The position numbers were made by a program, and so were the translations under genes. A stretch of 64,000 nt of DNA from Oxytricha trifallax. Lineage: Eukaryota > Ciliophora > Spirotrichea > Sporadotrichida > Oxytrichidae. A model generated the notes under the pieces. That model was not told the DNA's origin. It did not search any database and saw only the letters and a list, made by a program, of their open reading frames with translations. This document shows positions 11,686 to 24,877 of this stretch, in pieces. The first letter of the stretch is position 1. Each line of letters starts with the position of its first letter. The stretch lies in assembly GCA_000711775.1 (NCBI GenBank), contig ARYC01002457.1, forward strand, positions 1 to 64,000. The letters are read 5' to 3'.

Positions 11686-12058
11686 ATATTTAGTCAAAAT
11701 AATTAAAATCTCGTAGACTATTAAAAATCATTTCTTTATTCCTACATTTAAATCATTTTTGTAAAATCTTAAAGAATTAAATTAGATAAAGTCTTAAGGT
11801 ATTATGTATAAGGTTCCTGAAATTATAACGATAATTATCAATTTAATAAAGAAAAATTATTTTTTAAAAGAACAATGTTACTGAATAAATTATTCTTATT
11901 TCAGAGAAAAAAAATACCTCACATTAATCTCAATTAATAGACCTTATTAGTAATAATTTTATAATTATTTCATAATAAAAGGCTATATTGCTATTAAATT
12001 TAATGACAGTAGTGGTTTAATTATTTCTTAACTAAGTTAAATTTGTTATTTTGACTAA
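11686..12058. other. Candidate IES with pointer TTTATT
   Basis: About 370 bp of AT-rich sequence bounded by TTTATT at 11680-11685 and 12059-12064. Deleting it with one copy of the repeat keeps the frame across the join. The repeat is short and A/T only, so the exact boundary is tentative. Confidence 0.5.
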
Positions 12059-12406
12059 TTTATTGTATCTGAAGCTGCATTCAAATAAGTCTGGTGTGTC
12101 AAATATAATCCTCTGGTCCTTAAAGATTTAGTAACTTCTAGATATTTCATTAGATTTTCTTTCCGATTTACCATAGAGAATCCCATCTGTCTTGTGAGTG
12201 TAGAAGTATCTTAAGTCATTTTCTTAGTAAAGCTTTTATTAGATTCTGTAATCACAGTAGATAAATCTTTTCAAGAAAGTATCATTAGGATCTATCTATT
12301 TCATATCTTTTTTGAATAAATCTTTCTTGTTCATTTTGTAAAATGCAATTTAGAAATCGCAGGCATCATCGAAACAGTCATGATAACAGTAGATGCGTAT
12401 GTCAAT
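12059..12406 (-). CDS. Unknown protein, upstream MDS (part 2)
   Basis: Minus-strand frame starting at the TBE junction with I-D-I-R-I-Y-C-Y-H-D-C-F-D-D-A-C-D-F and running through FLKRFIYCDYRIQQKLY and FYTHKTDGILYGKS to the pointer near 12064. Four cysteines/histidines in the first 12 residues could bind metal, but no known finger spacing is matched. It joins in frame to 15235-15360 after removal of the decayed TBE 12407-15234 (D-G-V-W-I-D-I-R). Confidence 0.7.
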
Positions 12407-12539
12407 CAAAACCCCAAAACCCCTTAATTAGATTTTTTACTGATTTTATTTGTAGAGTATTATTGGGGTCTTATAGTTTTATTAAAGAATTATTAGATGT
12501 ATGTTAATTTAATGCATACTTAATGAATATCCAAACTTA

Positions 12540-13445
12540 TTTTATCTGCTTTTATTTGGTATTTTATTAGCAACATGTCTATTGTGAAACTAGCATGCCA
12601 TCAAATATTATTGAAAGATTATGCTATTATTTGTATAATATTTTTAATTTTAGAATAATTTTACTTGCTTAAAAAACTTTTTAATAAATTTATATATTAT
12701 TCATGAATCTAAAGAAAGACATAACTCCATATAAAAAACTCTTGCATTATCGCAGCTACTGCTTAAACATTCCACTAAATAGAACGATGAGTCTACTTTT
12801 ATAATAAAAGGACTAGCTGTATTCTGTACATCTTACATGTAATTAGTATTTCTTTAAGAATTTTAGTTCAATATTTTTATCCCTGAATAATATATCTAAA
12901 ATTGTAAAATATATTCTAATTATTTATAGTTAAGAACAACAAGAGAATCTGTTAGTAAAAACTTTTCAAGATTTCAAGTTATAAATTAAGAATTTTTAAA
13001 GTATGAGGATCTCTATTAATGTCTGACATATAATTTATTAAAATTACTTACAATTGCCAAAGAATGAATGATAATTCAATAAAGTGAGTTATAATATTTG
13101 TGTATCATTAATATTTAAATATAAGTAGACTAGTAATAAACTTATCATGGAATAAATTAAAAGAATCATTTATAACAAACTTTTTCATTAAAATTCTTTC
13201 ATCTTACATTAAATAACTTAAAAAATTTGAAGTTAATATATCAACCTATTAAAAATGCTTTTATTAAAGTTAAGCATCATTAATGGATTATAAATATAAA
13301 AAATAAATTATTACTTGTAATATATAATAATTAATGATTTTAGTTAAAAAATATTTAATATTAATTTAGAGATAAGTCTGAAAAAAATGATTTTTTTCCT
13401 TAGCTCATCGATTTAAATATTTTTATAATAATTACAAAAATGAAT
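12540..13445 (-). pseudogene. Decayed TBE 57-kDa gene
   Basis: Similarity to the intact 57-kDa gene is clearest around 12720-12800, where the complement of the kinase W-D-V-W-A-V-A-A block is still visible. Numerous indels and TGA codons; no usable frame. Confidence 0.6.
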
Positions 13446-13731
13446 CAAGATTCTTATATTGTCTTGGCTCGTCTTCTCGCTAGTAAGCGAGATGGGAGGC
13501 TTAGAGCCCCCTTAGGGTCTGGATCGAGTAGTGTAGTAGAATGGGTGTACGGCTGGACCGGCTTGGCACCCCCAGACTCCTTAGTCTAGTCGCTAGAGCA
13601 ACCTCTCTCTCCCTCTTAGTCACTAGGCTTAATGCTTCAGGATGCACCATGGGGAAGCACCCAAAGACTCACGGCTAGCGTGCAGCGTCATCACTAGCAG
13701 GTGAGGAGGAACGACGCCAAGATTCTTATAT
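13446..13731. mobile_element. GC-rich SINE-like insertion with 14-bp target duplication
   Basis: CAAGATTCTTATAT occurs at 13446-13459 and again at 13718-13731. Between them lie 258 bp of clearly higher GC content than the surroundings, with no open frame, a short hairpin (CTCGCT/AGCGAG near 13478) and no C4A4 ends. A long perfect target duplication flanking a short non-coding unit is typical of target-primed retrotransposition (SINE-like). A sequence GGATCGAGTAG loosely resembles a pol III B box; a convincing A box or a poly(A) tail was not found, so the class is inferred. Confidence 0.65.
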
Positions 13732-13799
13732 CAATTTTTATTTTGTTCGATTTTTTAATATTTATCAATTTTAATATTTTATTTAAAATTAAACATGAT

Positions 13800-14330
13800 C
13801 CTAGACAGATTATTGCTACGACTAAGGAAGACACCAAAATATTTATTTAAGAAGTTATGATTTCTGATAAGAAGAAAGTCTAAAAAAGAAATGAGATAAA
13901 ATTGATAACGATCGCTTACTATAATCATTTAGATTTGGGTTACTTATATCTTTGAGGATGCAATCAAGGACAAAGATCTGGTTGTTTTATATTCTTTCAA
14001 AAAACTACACTCTGCCAAACCTCTCCAGAAAGGAATTTCTTCTATTATATTTTTGGTACTTTGAGAGAAAATTATCTAAAAAAAACATTGATAAAGTTCA
14101 CAAGAAACGATTTTTTCCCCTTAATTACTAGTTGAAGCAAAAAGCAATAAAATTAGCGAGCTCTGGCTTGCAGAGCTTATGAACCTTCCTATCTTGGAAC
14201 TAGTACATTGCTCATGCAAGAAAATCCAAAGATTCAAAAGAGAGAAAAAGAAATAAATTATTCATTAAATTCACAAAATTCTTTTTTAGTTTGTCTAAAA
14301 GGCTTTAAATGATTATAGATGGTGGCGCTA
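13800..14330 (+). pseudogene. Decayed TBE 22-kDa gene
   Basis: Recognisable by blocks corresponding to YEDAMKDEELVVYL, LPERSFFFGVLGTLRE and the tail around DAGAG, but with many indels. The intron region is not preserved well enough to judge. Confidence 0.65.
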
Positions 14331-14389
14331 GTTTAAAGATAAGAAATAAACATGCGAGATAAGGACAAGTGGAATAAAAATATATTGAG

Positions 14390-15130
14390 AAGTAGATTGT
14401 ATTTTAGGAATCGTTTTATTGAATAAATTCATTTATTTGAGTCAACCACTAATTTATGAGCATTAATTTGCATCCTATAGCACATACTTCTGTTTTAACG
14501 GTGTTAATCTTCTTGCAGCGAGTCAAAATTAAGAATACAACAATAATATTAAAATCATGCATAATATAAGATTTTTTGTTTTTACTTTTAATTTAACTTC
14601 AGTAGAACTTAACCTATTTTTTTATAATGGCCTATAAGTAATGTTAAACAAAGGAGTAATGCTTAACTCTTTGAAGCTTTATTATATTCCTTAGTGTTGA
14701 GAACTGAGAAATTATAAGGAAACAAAATGACATCTTATTCATAATATTTATTATCTAATTGATGTTAGAACTTTATGTAACATTATAGATTAATAGAGCG
14801 ATAAAGAAATGCCCAAATTTTGCACTAAGATATGCTAATATTGATTGAGTTTATTGAATATCAGATAGATAGTTAAGAAGAAAATTTGCCTCTTTTAACA
14901 TTTAGTGTTGCAGAAGTAGTCAATATCTCATAGATGGATTTTTTTCTTGCAGGATACTATATAGTATTGTGAAAACAGCATTGATACCTAGATATTAAGG
15001 CGATTTAAGTAGAAGCTTTGAATTTAATACATAATTTCGCACTTGTTTGGCTAAATCTTTTATGATATTCTTTTTATGTTTTGTTAAGCAGTTAATCTAA
15101 ATATTTATCATGATTAAAACTAATATCTAA
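14390..15130 (-). pseudogene. Decayed TBE 42-kDa transposase gene
   Basis: The blocks around the second catalytic Asp and the N-terminal part align to 34412-35476. At the place where two younger copies carry an in-frame TGA (codon 71) this copy has ATA instead. Confidence 0.65.
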
Positions 15131-15234
15131 TTCTAATTTTGCAAATTAGCCTAATTTCTCTACTAAGTCCATTAAGACTCCAACAATACCCTAAGATCAA
15201 ATTTCTGATATAATTAATGGGTTTCAGGGTTTTT

Positions 15235-15360
15235 AATCCATACGCCATCATTGGATGAAAAATTATTTTCATCATCATAATCAAAAATAAAGTTATTTTA
15301 GATTTGAGGCTGAGTTTTCTATTTGGAGACATCTTTGCTCTATTTATTAATATATTAATT
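15235..15360 (-). CDS. Unknown protein, upstream MDS (part 1)
   Basis: Minus-strand frame K-D-V-S-K-Q-K-T-Q-P-Q followed by FIFDYDDENNFSSNDGVW, then the TBE junction. No in-frame ATG is present, so either translation begins in an MDS not identified here or the true start is reached through another pointer. This is the most 5' piece of the gene I could find. Confidence 0.6.
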
Positions 15361-18300
15361 TAATAATTTTAGGGATTATTTAAAAATAGACGAGATAAAA
15401 CTAACATATTATTTATAATTTTTTAACTTACATTATCAATCTTATTATAAATCTCAAACCTCATAGTTGTTTGATTATTTAATTCTTACTTAGGGATATT
15501 AGATAATTAATCAGAACAGTAATTTTTTTTTATAGAAAAAATCTCTCTTAGAAATAGAGAAATACTATATTATTCTGATAAAGATGCGAAGTAGATATTA
15601 AAAATAAAACCTGATTAAAGCTGAAGAAAAAAAAGCATTCTTATCACTTTCTGAAGTAAAATTAAAATTATATATTCCCAGTTAAAGTAATGATCCGAGT
15701 TTTTTATTATTCAAAACAAAATGTTAATTAAATGAAAAAAGAATAACCATGTTAAATGCTTTAAACTTAATGAAATACGCAGTATTTTAAATTATTTTAC
15801 AGCTTATTAGAGAACAATCTAATAATTAAAAGCAATTAATTTAAATAAAAATCTTTTTAAATTATAGATTTTTAATGATAAATATTCTTTTTTTTATGAT
15901 TATATATAAATAAATATGTTGTAAAGATATAATTAAATACTATACAGGTACTAAAAATCATGATTAAAGGTCTGTATGCCCTATTTAATGATTTATTTAT
16001 GATATTTGACAAGATATCAAAATAAAATTGTTATAAAATTATGTTACCCTATAGGAAAGCTCTATCCGAACCTCTTAAGAGAGTCTCATATGCCAAAACA
16101 TTTGCAATTAAAACTCAATTATTGTCATATGAAATTGTAGAAATCCCTTTTTTCTTAATGAGTATTATCAAGATCAATAATTAAATTAAATGGTAAATAT
16201 TATATGACAGTAGTAATTATTCTAGATTTAATGCTTAAGTTTTGTTGTAAAAATAAGTTCTCACTTTATTTAATCTATATTTGTACTAGTTACTATACCT
16301 AGTTCTATGATGAAAATTTTAATATTTTTGATTAAAAGATAGACGCTCTAATTTCGCAAATTTCTTTTTCTCATTTTGGAAATTGGCTTATTCATTCTAC
16401 TAAAAATAATAATACTCTCACTGTACAATAATATATAAAAATATTTAAATATCAAATTAGGGGGCTTAATTGACTTGTCTATGTGAAGGATTATTTTTGG
16501 CATTATTTTGTAGATTTCTGTTATGAATCTAATAAGCAGGGTAAATTTAACTAGATTTATTATCTACATGTATTGATTAATTCAATTGCAATAAATAGTA
16601 AATTTAAGTGCATTAAGTCTATCATTAAATATTGGGGTGGGCGATATAAAAAAAAAAGATAAAATCAATACTAGAGTATATTTTAAATAGAAATATTAAT
16701 TTTACATACTTTTTTCAGTTATTTTTAAATCTATAATTTTTCCATATTCTTATTTAATATTCTAAGTGAGATTTATTTTGCTTAAGCAATCATGTTAAAT
16801 CGTAAAAAATCGAAACCATTAATGTAATTTAGAATTTACTTATCATTTCGTTCAAATACCTTAACAAAAACATTTTAATTAAACTTATCATATTTTAAAT
16901 TTAATTATCCTCCAATATTAAAATTTGCACGATGTATTTAGCATTTATTATTTCCCTTGAAAAAATATAAATATTGGTAAAAATGAATTTTTAGTAATTT
17001 TATTATCTATTTTTAATTTTAATCAATTGTGATAGCAATTAAGAAATTCTTCGGGTCATTAAATATAGCTTATTGATATTATTTACTCCAAATTAATATT
17101 TAACAGATCTGTAAACATTCTCAAACTATTTGAAATAAGACCTGGTTATAAAAATATCTCTTTAGTCCAGAATACCCTTCCAAATATTAGTTGTAAGACA
17201 TATTTTTAAGCAACTTATTTTACCTTAATTATGATGTCCTTTGATTTCTTCCTATCCTTTAATGACAATATTTGTTGCCCTTCTAAAAAATAAGTGATTT
17301 AAACATTAGAAGTTGTTAACTTACCAATTTTTATACTATTTTTTCTCTTCCTTATAAATTGGAAAACTTAGCTTTGTTTAGTCAACCTAAATAACGTGAT
17401 AATATGCATCTTTAAATTTCCATTTTATATTAAAAAACTTATATAATTAGGTAAAGCAACGTATTTTTATAATTTATTAGAATACTTACCATAGCTTATT
17501 CTTTCACCTCTTCGTTATATCTTTATTGATCAAGTAATTGCACGTTATGATTGTAATCACTTTGTGTCTAGAAAGATGAGTTATAATAAAGGAAATATAA
17601 TTTTGAAGAAAGAAAAAGCTTTTGAGAAATTCTTTTTAAATTTTCGTTGCAATGACTCTTGATTAGCCACGAGAGTATCAAAAAATATTTAAAATAACAT
17701 AAAATCTTGATTGGAATTTTGATATTAATAAGAAATTGAAGTTTAATTTTAAGTTAATGGCATTGATGATTACCTGTGTATATGGATTTTCTTAAAATTC
17801 ATAAAAGTCGTCTAATTAATCTTTCTGTGAGGATTTCATAGAATTTGAAACTATAGCAATTGTAAATGATATTGTATTAAAGAGATATTATACCTACTTT
17901 GTAAATTAAAGTATTTTAACTAAAATAATATAATTAATTTATTATTTCATCTTAATATGCAGATCATCTTATTAAGAATCATGGAATATATTTATTTTTA
18001 TAATAACATTTGTGATATTTTAAGGCTTTTTTGAGATTTATAAAATGTTTTATAATTTGATGGTTTCAATAGTTTGTTAGTTTTATAGTTATTAAATTAA
18101 ATACTTTATTTTTTATACAATTTGTATTGTATATTATATTTTTCAGCAATTAATTATTGTTCACAATTATAATAAAAAATTTGAAATTACTGATTATTTC
18201 AATATTCTAATTTAATTAATCTTATAATTTAAATTAATAGACATTTTTATAAAGTTAGTTATTAAATCAAAGGAATTTTCTTTAAACTAATAAAATTTTC

Positions 18301-18488
18301 TATCTTTTAATTATGTTTTTTTAAGTGTTTTAATTAATTATAATTTTTTTATAAATAATTAGATTAATAAAAATCTATAAATATTATCAACTGGAAAAAT
18401 TTAAATATTAATTAATTCTTAATTACCACTTATTTAGAAGCTTATAAATGTTATAAATTGTGTTATTAAAGTATAATTTGAATGTAAA
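15361..18488. other. 3.1 kb AT-rich region, no gene seen
   Basis: Very AT-rich, stops in all frames in the ciliate code, no TBE ends, no RNA gene recognised. It may be an IES, spacer between MDS sets of neighbouring genes, or hold short MDSs that cannot be told from background by eye. Confidence 0.5.
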
Positions 18489-20515
18489 ATGGAGAATTTT
18501 TTTAGCCACAAAATAACTTTAGAAGGAATTTACTATGATTAATGGATAATAATGTGCATGACTGTAGTAATTAGATCTTTTATTATTGCAGTTAGGTATG
18601 GCTTTAGTTCTGAACTGAGATTTAAAGTTTTGAGGTCTAGTCGGGCTGATGCCAACTATATATCAAAGGACTTGCTAAACTTTTATATATTATAGAAATA
18701 TAAGTATTAATATTATTTCCTCACAATTAAATTAAAAATTTTAGGAGCTAGTTGGATAAATACACACCCAGATACCCTTGAGCCTGAAATAGACTCAGTA
18801 TTTTGGAGAAATTAAGTTGAGGAATTTAATTTTAACATGAAATTTTATGAAAAATTAGACGATTGCACTTACGAGAAGTTTCATAATGAGGACTATTACA
18901 AAAATCCAGACAACAAATTTGATATGAAAAAGACTTAAAAGTTGTTCAAAAACTATGAAGCCAGATTAAAAGAGAAATAGAAAATGACCAAGATGTTTAA
19001 TCCTTTTGAAGAAGACTATGAAATGTTTAGTTTGCATTCAATTAAAAAATATTTAAAAGCTATGAAATTAAGCATTATTTTCATTAAATTTTATAGATTC
19101 TATAAAGACAAGTTTCATAGAAGGAGTTGTCTATAATGATATTCTCTAAAGAATATTATAAGTTATGCATAATTTATTTATAGCAGAAGCCGAGTATAGG
19201 GAGATTAGTTTTCAAGGAATTATGTATTTTCGCTGGTGCTCATACTTTTTCAATTGCTAAATTTTTAATGATTGCGCCTACTTTGAAATGTCTTCTCCCA
19301 TACATATAATATATTGGTATAAATAAGTAAAATTAATGAAGAATATTACTATAGTGAGAACTTATTAATACGGAAATCCTTTTGGTCCTAATATGGGTAC
19401 AACCGAATTCTATGTTTACTGTTTTGCTGAAATTGTTATTATATAATAATTACTATTGTTATAGATTTATGGTAAGAATTTCTGTTTTAAATTTGAAATT
19501 CCCTTAATGTATTATTTAACGAGTGTGAATTACTTATTCATAGGAGCTGGTTTAATAGATTTTTAGAGACGATATTTAATGATGAAAGGTATTGGCTCTC
19601 TAATTAACCCTTTCAAATAGAATTTATCACTTAAATATTGTTTAACCATAAATATTAAGAATTTAATATAAATGAAATTCCATTACTTATTTTCGATAAT
19701 ATCAAATTTTCCCCACAATTTTGCTAGCTTGCAAGGACTCCTTTCATAGTTGGTTAAATTTAAGAATGTGTGCTATGGACTTCGGTAAAAAATACATGAT
19801 GAGAATATTTGTCTATTGCTCTACATTTCTGGCAGGCTACACATTCATAGTGATAATTTTACTACTTGACTACTTTGATTTTATAAATTTCTAGTTGCCA
19901 TTGATGCTTCAGGTTTATTGTCTTTATGAAGTTTTCATTGTCCTAGGTGTTATTCTAACTATGTTATTTATTGGCGCTAAAGTTAATCAATAGTATAATA
20001 CTTATTCTATGTTCATTATTTTAGAAGGAAATAAATGCCAGTAATTCATTTATAAAATAGATTTTTTTGGCTATAAATATGTTTATAGTATGTAGAAGAT
20101 AGAGCATCACTAATGAAAATTAGATAAACTATGCTCTATATAAAATTAAACATTGCTTAAGTGAGGTCTGGTACCAAGTTTTCAGGGCCATACATGAAAG
20201 TCTTGCAGAAAACCTTCTCGGGAGCAGCTGATCATATGACAGAATAAGAATCTTGCGATTATGTGGATTTGCTAAACATTTAGCCCGCTTAAATTTAAGG
20301 CAAATTAGATTTAAACACTTAAATTTTTTATATTTTCAAGTAATGTTATAAGTTTAGTAAGCGAAGTTGACAATATGCTTTTGAGACTAGAATTTGATGA
20401 AGAGCATTAACCACTAAAATTAATGGGTTTAAAAGCATCTTTTCAGCTAATGAACTAAATTTATACAACACTATTCACTATTGCTTTTGCTATTTCTCAA
20501 AAAATGCTTACTTGA
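18489..20515 (+). CDS. Multi-pass membrane protein, copy 1 of a tandem pair
   Basis: ATG at 18489 starts M-E-N-F-F-S-H-K-I-T-L-E-G. Blocks conserved with copy 2: VVIRSFIIAVRYGFSSELRF, HPDTLEPEIDSVFWRN, PSIGRLVFKELCIFAGAH, YGNPFGPNM, AGLIDFQRR, LRMCAMDFGKKYMMRIF and LKLMGLKASFQLMNQIYTT. Several hydrophobic segments (for example around 19860 and 19950) indicate a polytopic membrane protein. At least two GT-AG introns are supported by comparison with copy 2, about 19125-19177 (joining E-G-V to Q-K-P-S) and about 19319-19354 (before R-T-Y-Q-Y). Some gaps may be IESs. TGA at 20513-20515. No family recognised. Confidence 0.7.
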
Positions 20516-20639
20516 TTCAATTATTTTAGCAAATTTCAAACTATATTTATACAGCATTTTAATGTGTAGATCTATTGTTAATTTAATCTTATTTAATTAT
20601 TCACTTATACACAGTTTACTATTGAACTAATAATAAATT

Positions 20640-23600
20640 ATGTTTATTTTTTATTTCTTCATCCAAGAACATTATTTTGAGGAGAGCTAAGACGAAGACA
20701 AATCCTCGAGTGATAGCAAAAACGTAAAAGAAAAAAATATGGGCATATATTATTTTCTTAAAAATAATTATTTTGAGAATATTTTGAAAAAAGTGATTAA
20801 ATATTATAATAATCTTAAAAAATAGTATATTTTCAGAGAGAAATTATCTATACATCATAAAACAATCCGTTTTATTTGCAAAAGTAACCTCAAACTGGTA
20901 CAAGAAGAAACCCAATCGCCGAGGCTATTGGTACTTTGAAAATTTATCATTATTATCATTATTATTTTGTGTTAAGTTTATACAAATACTTTAAAATAAA
21001 TCAAACTTAAATGATGAGAAGATTGGTAAATATCAGTGAGTTTACCGTAAAGTTTCATGCTAAGAACTTCTTAAAGTTATTCGTTTATCACCTTATTTTT
21101 CACTTCTTTGGTCCTCTCATATGTGTAAAATTAATGATTATTTTGCAAGATTTCTATAATGATTTAAGAAATATGTGTGATAGTAAACTTTTAAAAGGTT
21201 TTGAAATTCTTACACAAATAAAACTTTAAATTTACCTATATTCGATACATTTGGAATGGTGAGGAATATGATGTTTTGGGGTATTAAAACATTTACAAGA
21301 CCAGTCATTTCATATTGCAACATAAGATTAATATAAAATTTGTAAATTTTTTTATAAGAAAATCTCTTTTAAAAGCTAATTAAATTAAATATATGCTAAT
21401 TATTATTGATATATTTAATAGTATCTCACTTGGTTTTTCATATTCATTATGACTGTACTCTACTTGTTGAAAACATTCCATATATATATTTTAATTCAAA
21501 TTACCTATGTATATTTTTCTTATATTTATTATTCCAGGTAGAGATTTTCAACTACAAAATAACTCTAGACGGTGTATATTTTGGGCAGTGGCTCATGCTA
21601 GCTTTAGTAGTTGTTATAAGATCTTTCATTGTGGCTGTGAGATATGGGTATAGTTCAGAATTAAGATTTAAGGTTTTAACTTCCACACGTGCTGACGCTC
21701 CTTTTATAACAAGGGATTTACTAAACTTTAAATCAATTAAAGTTAATGTATAAATGCAGGGTTCAAGTGAGGGCAAAATAAATACAAGTAATTAGTTTAG
21801 TGTTGAGCTGGCTAACTACGCACCCAAACATGCTGGACATTGAGATAGATTCAGTGTTTTGGAGGAACTAAGTAGAAGACCATAGATTAATCTTCAAATT
21901 TTATGAAAATCTAGATCACGATATGAACTAAAAATTTCATGACGTCAATTACTATTTAATTAAAGTCACTCATTAGAAAATCATGATTTTATGCTAAAAT
22001 TGATGATAAATTTAAGAGTAAATTACTACAAAAAAGATGAAAATGAGTTCGATATGAAAAGCACTCAGAAAATGTTCAAATCTTACGAATCAAAGCTCAG
22101 ATAGAGGTAAAATTTACTAAAGGAGTTGGATCCTTTTGAATCTGACTATGAAATGTATTCTATTCATTCAATGAAAACTCAAATTTTACAGGGAGTCGTT
22201 TAAACTTAAATATTATTTTGAAATAGACTTAGAATTGAACTATAATATTTTATAATTTTAATTTTAAGTTTAGCAAGTACCAAGTATTGGAAGATTAGTA
22301 TTCAAAGAAATGGCTATTTTTGCTGGAGCTCATTGCAAATCAACAGCCAAATTAGTTATATTTGTGCCTCTGGTTAAATGCATATTGCCTTATCTATCAT
22401 TAAAAAATAAAGCATTCACAATGATGTTATACATATCTTTTAAAGAAAAGTTTTTTATATAGTGAGGATGTATGATTATGGAAATCCATTAGGCCCTAAC
22501 ATGTTCGCATGGGACTCCTACCTCTACTTTCTATGCGAATTATAATTACTATGAATTAATTTAATACTATACTAAACATTATTTAATCATTATACCTGTA
22601 ATTTATTTCTTGTCTTGGGCCAATTTCTTATTTGTGGCAGCAGGTCTAATAGATTTTCAAAGAAGAGTTTTAATGATAAAAGCTATTGGCTCACTAATCA
22701 ATCCCTTCAAATAAGACCTCAGTCTAAAATATCAAATTAATTGTTAATATCTTGAATAATTTTCATTTTTTTCATACTATGTATTGCAAGTTTGAAGAAA
22801 AGAAAATTATGATAAATATCAGATATTCCCATGTGTAATCTTAACATGCAAAGAATCTCTACATTCCTGGTTTAGTTTAAGAATATGCGCCATGGACTTC
22901 GGCAGAAAATATATGGTGAGAATATTTATGTATTGCTCAACTTTCCTTGCATTCTACACTTAACACAAATATTTTCAAGTGTATATATATATACTTCCTT
23001 ACTACTTTATAACACTCTTAATTATATTTTGACACTTTCTTTGTAGTAATACTGTTACTTGATTACTTCAACTTTATTAACTTTTAGCTGCCTCTGATGG
23101 TTCAAGTTTATGCTATATTTGAGGTATTTATGGTTTTAGGAGTTATATTAGTAATGCTTTATCTTGGAGCTGTTGTAAATTAGCAGTTTTCTTACAATTA
23201 TAAATAATGCAATAAATAAGAACATATTCTTGATCTAAAATTCAAAAATATTATATGCTTTAAAAAACAGTTTGTTGAAGATAGGCTTTAACTTGTGAAA
23301 TTAAAATAGACAATGCTATACATGAAAATAAACATAAAAGGTATTCGTGCTGGGGACAAGTTTTCTGGGGCTTATATTAAAATTCTAAAGACACTGTTTT
23401 TAGCTTAAGCACATTTAAAAACTGAAGAGGAAGATAAGAATCATATTGATGATCTAAACCCCATTATGATTTTTTTCTAATTTCTCATATCTTAAGTTTT
23501 ATAAATATCAAAATAAAATTCAAGTTTAGTAGCTGAAATAGATGCTATGATATAGAGACTAGAAATTGATGGTGAGCATAGACCACTCAGATTAATGGGT

Positions 23601-23687
23601 CTGAAAGCTACTTTCTCACTTATGAATTAAATATATACAACACTCTTCACAATCGCATTTGCTGTTGCCTAGAAAATGGTATCATGA
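20640..23687 (+). CDS. Multi-pass membrane protein, copy 2 of a tandem pair
   Basis: Paralogue of the gene just upstream, same strand. A more complete N-terminus is visible: acidic/Ser stretch EESQDEDKSSSDSKN, NWYKKKPNRRGYWYFE and a block starting at 21011 (MMRRLVNISEFTVKFHAKNF) with a hydrophobic segment. Then VVVIRSFIVAVRYGYSSELR, HPNMLDIEIDSVFWRN, PSIGRLVFKEMAIFAGAH, YDYGNPLGPNM, AGLIDFQRRVLMIKAIGS, LRICAMDFGRKYMVRIF and LRLMGLKATFSLMNQIYTT. Introns are implied near 22203-22275 and elsewhere. TGA at 23685-23687. Start at 20640 is the first ATG of the open acidic block and is uncertain. Confidence 0.7.
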
Positions 23688-24198
23688 AGTATTCTAATAA
23701 ATCCAAATAATATTAGCTTATAAAACGTAATATAAACATTATAGCATTACTAATAATTCATTTAATTTAAGTTTATAAATGCTTTTTCCCAAACTAATTT
23801 TTATTAATCTATGCTACCTTATAATGAGACATTAAAAATTATGATTAAATATGCAATTCCAATAATAAATAAATAATCTTAATTAGAGTTTGAGAGTGTT
23901 TTTATTCATTTTTCCCATCAAAATCTTTCATCCAACCCCAAAACACTCTCTTAAAACATGAATTGTATATATATACTATCAATGATTCCAGAGCATAGTT
24001 GCAGAATTCTAATCATCAAAGTTGTTTCACGTTATTATTATTTATGTTAAATTGTGTACTTCTTTTTATTGTAAGAAAGTCATTTCTCAATATATTCATT
24101 ATCCTTTTAATTATGCCTGTCCATCTACTATTTCAATTTTACTTGTCTTTTTCTTTAATGCTCTTTCTATTTGCTCTAATAGCTTTTTATATATTAAT
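23688..24198. other. Intergenic, no feature
   Basis: AT-rich spacer between the tail-to-tail membrane-protein and zinc-finger genes. Contains a C-rich segment near 23934-23945 but no TBE end or coding signal. Confidence 0.4.
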
Positions 24199-24835
24199 TC
24201 ATGATTATCTGAAGTAAATAAAGGGAATTAGTACTATTAATATAAAAATTATATGAATTATTACAATTAAAAGCTCCTCCTCAGTGTCATCCTCATCATC
24301 ATATTCGTCACTTAACCTGTATACCTTCATAAGTTTGCTCTTTAATCTCGATTCCTTCATAGATTTCTTGCGATCTTTTAGCAGAGCCTGTGCGGTCTCT
24401 TCCCACCCCAAAAACTCCAACTTTTTCTTCAAAAATCTTCTAAGTGACTTCTTTGATGAACTGTCTTCATTTTCCTCGTCTGAATCTTTCTTCCCGTTCT
24501 TAGTAGCCTCGTCTTTCTTCACTTTGGAGTCTTCTTTATCTTTTTATTATCAAATTATAGTAAGTTAATTCAATAAAGTTCTTTATGCTACCAATTAAAA
24601 AATGTTATTAAATCAAATTTATTAATGTTAGCTGAATGTAAATTAAAATATGCGATTAAAAATAAGATTAATTTGCTGAATATTTCTGCTCTCTCTGTCT
24701 TTCCAGGAATTTGCCCTAAAACCTTTGCACCTCAGTCATACATTCATTATGCTCCTTGTATTCAAATCCCTCCAGTGTTTTACTGCATTCGATGCATGTA
24801 AAGAACCATGCGTTTCTACATTTACCTTTAAATTT

Positions 24836-24877
<42 letters not shown>

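Larger units (their letters stand above)
12407..15234. mobile_element. Decayed TBE, TSD AAT
   Basis: Left end CAAAACCCCAAAACCCC at 12407 after AAT (12404-12406); eroded right end GGGTTTCAGGGTTTTT at 15234 before AAT (15235-15237). Degraded 57-kDa (-), 22-kDa (+) and 42-kDa (-) genes are recognisable in canonical order. A 258-bp GC-rich sequence with its own 14-bp duplication was inserted later at 13460. Removal plus one AAT restores the host frame. Confidence 0.85.

Noticed and set aside
15120-15332. Minus-strand frame starting M-S-P-N-R-K
   Set aside because: It runs across the decayed TBE end. Another phase of the same DNA joins in frame with the next coding segment after excision.
24284-24568. 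Ser/Phe-rich plus-strand frame
   Set aside because: Antisense of the acidic/basic tail of the LYAR-like gene.
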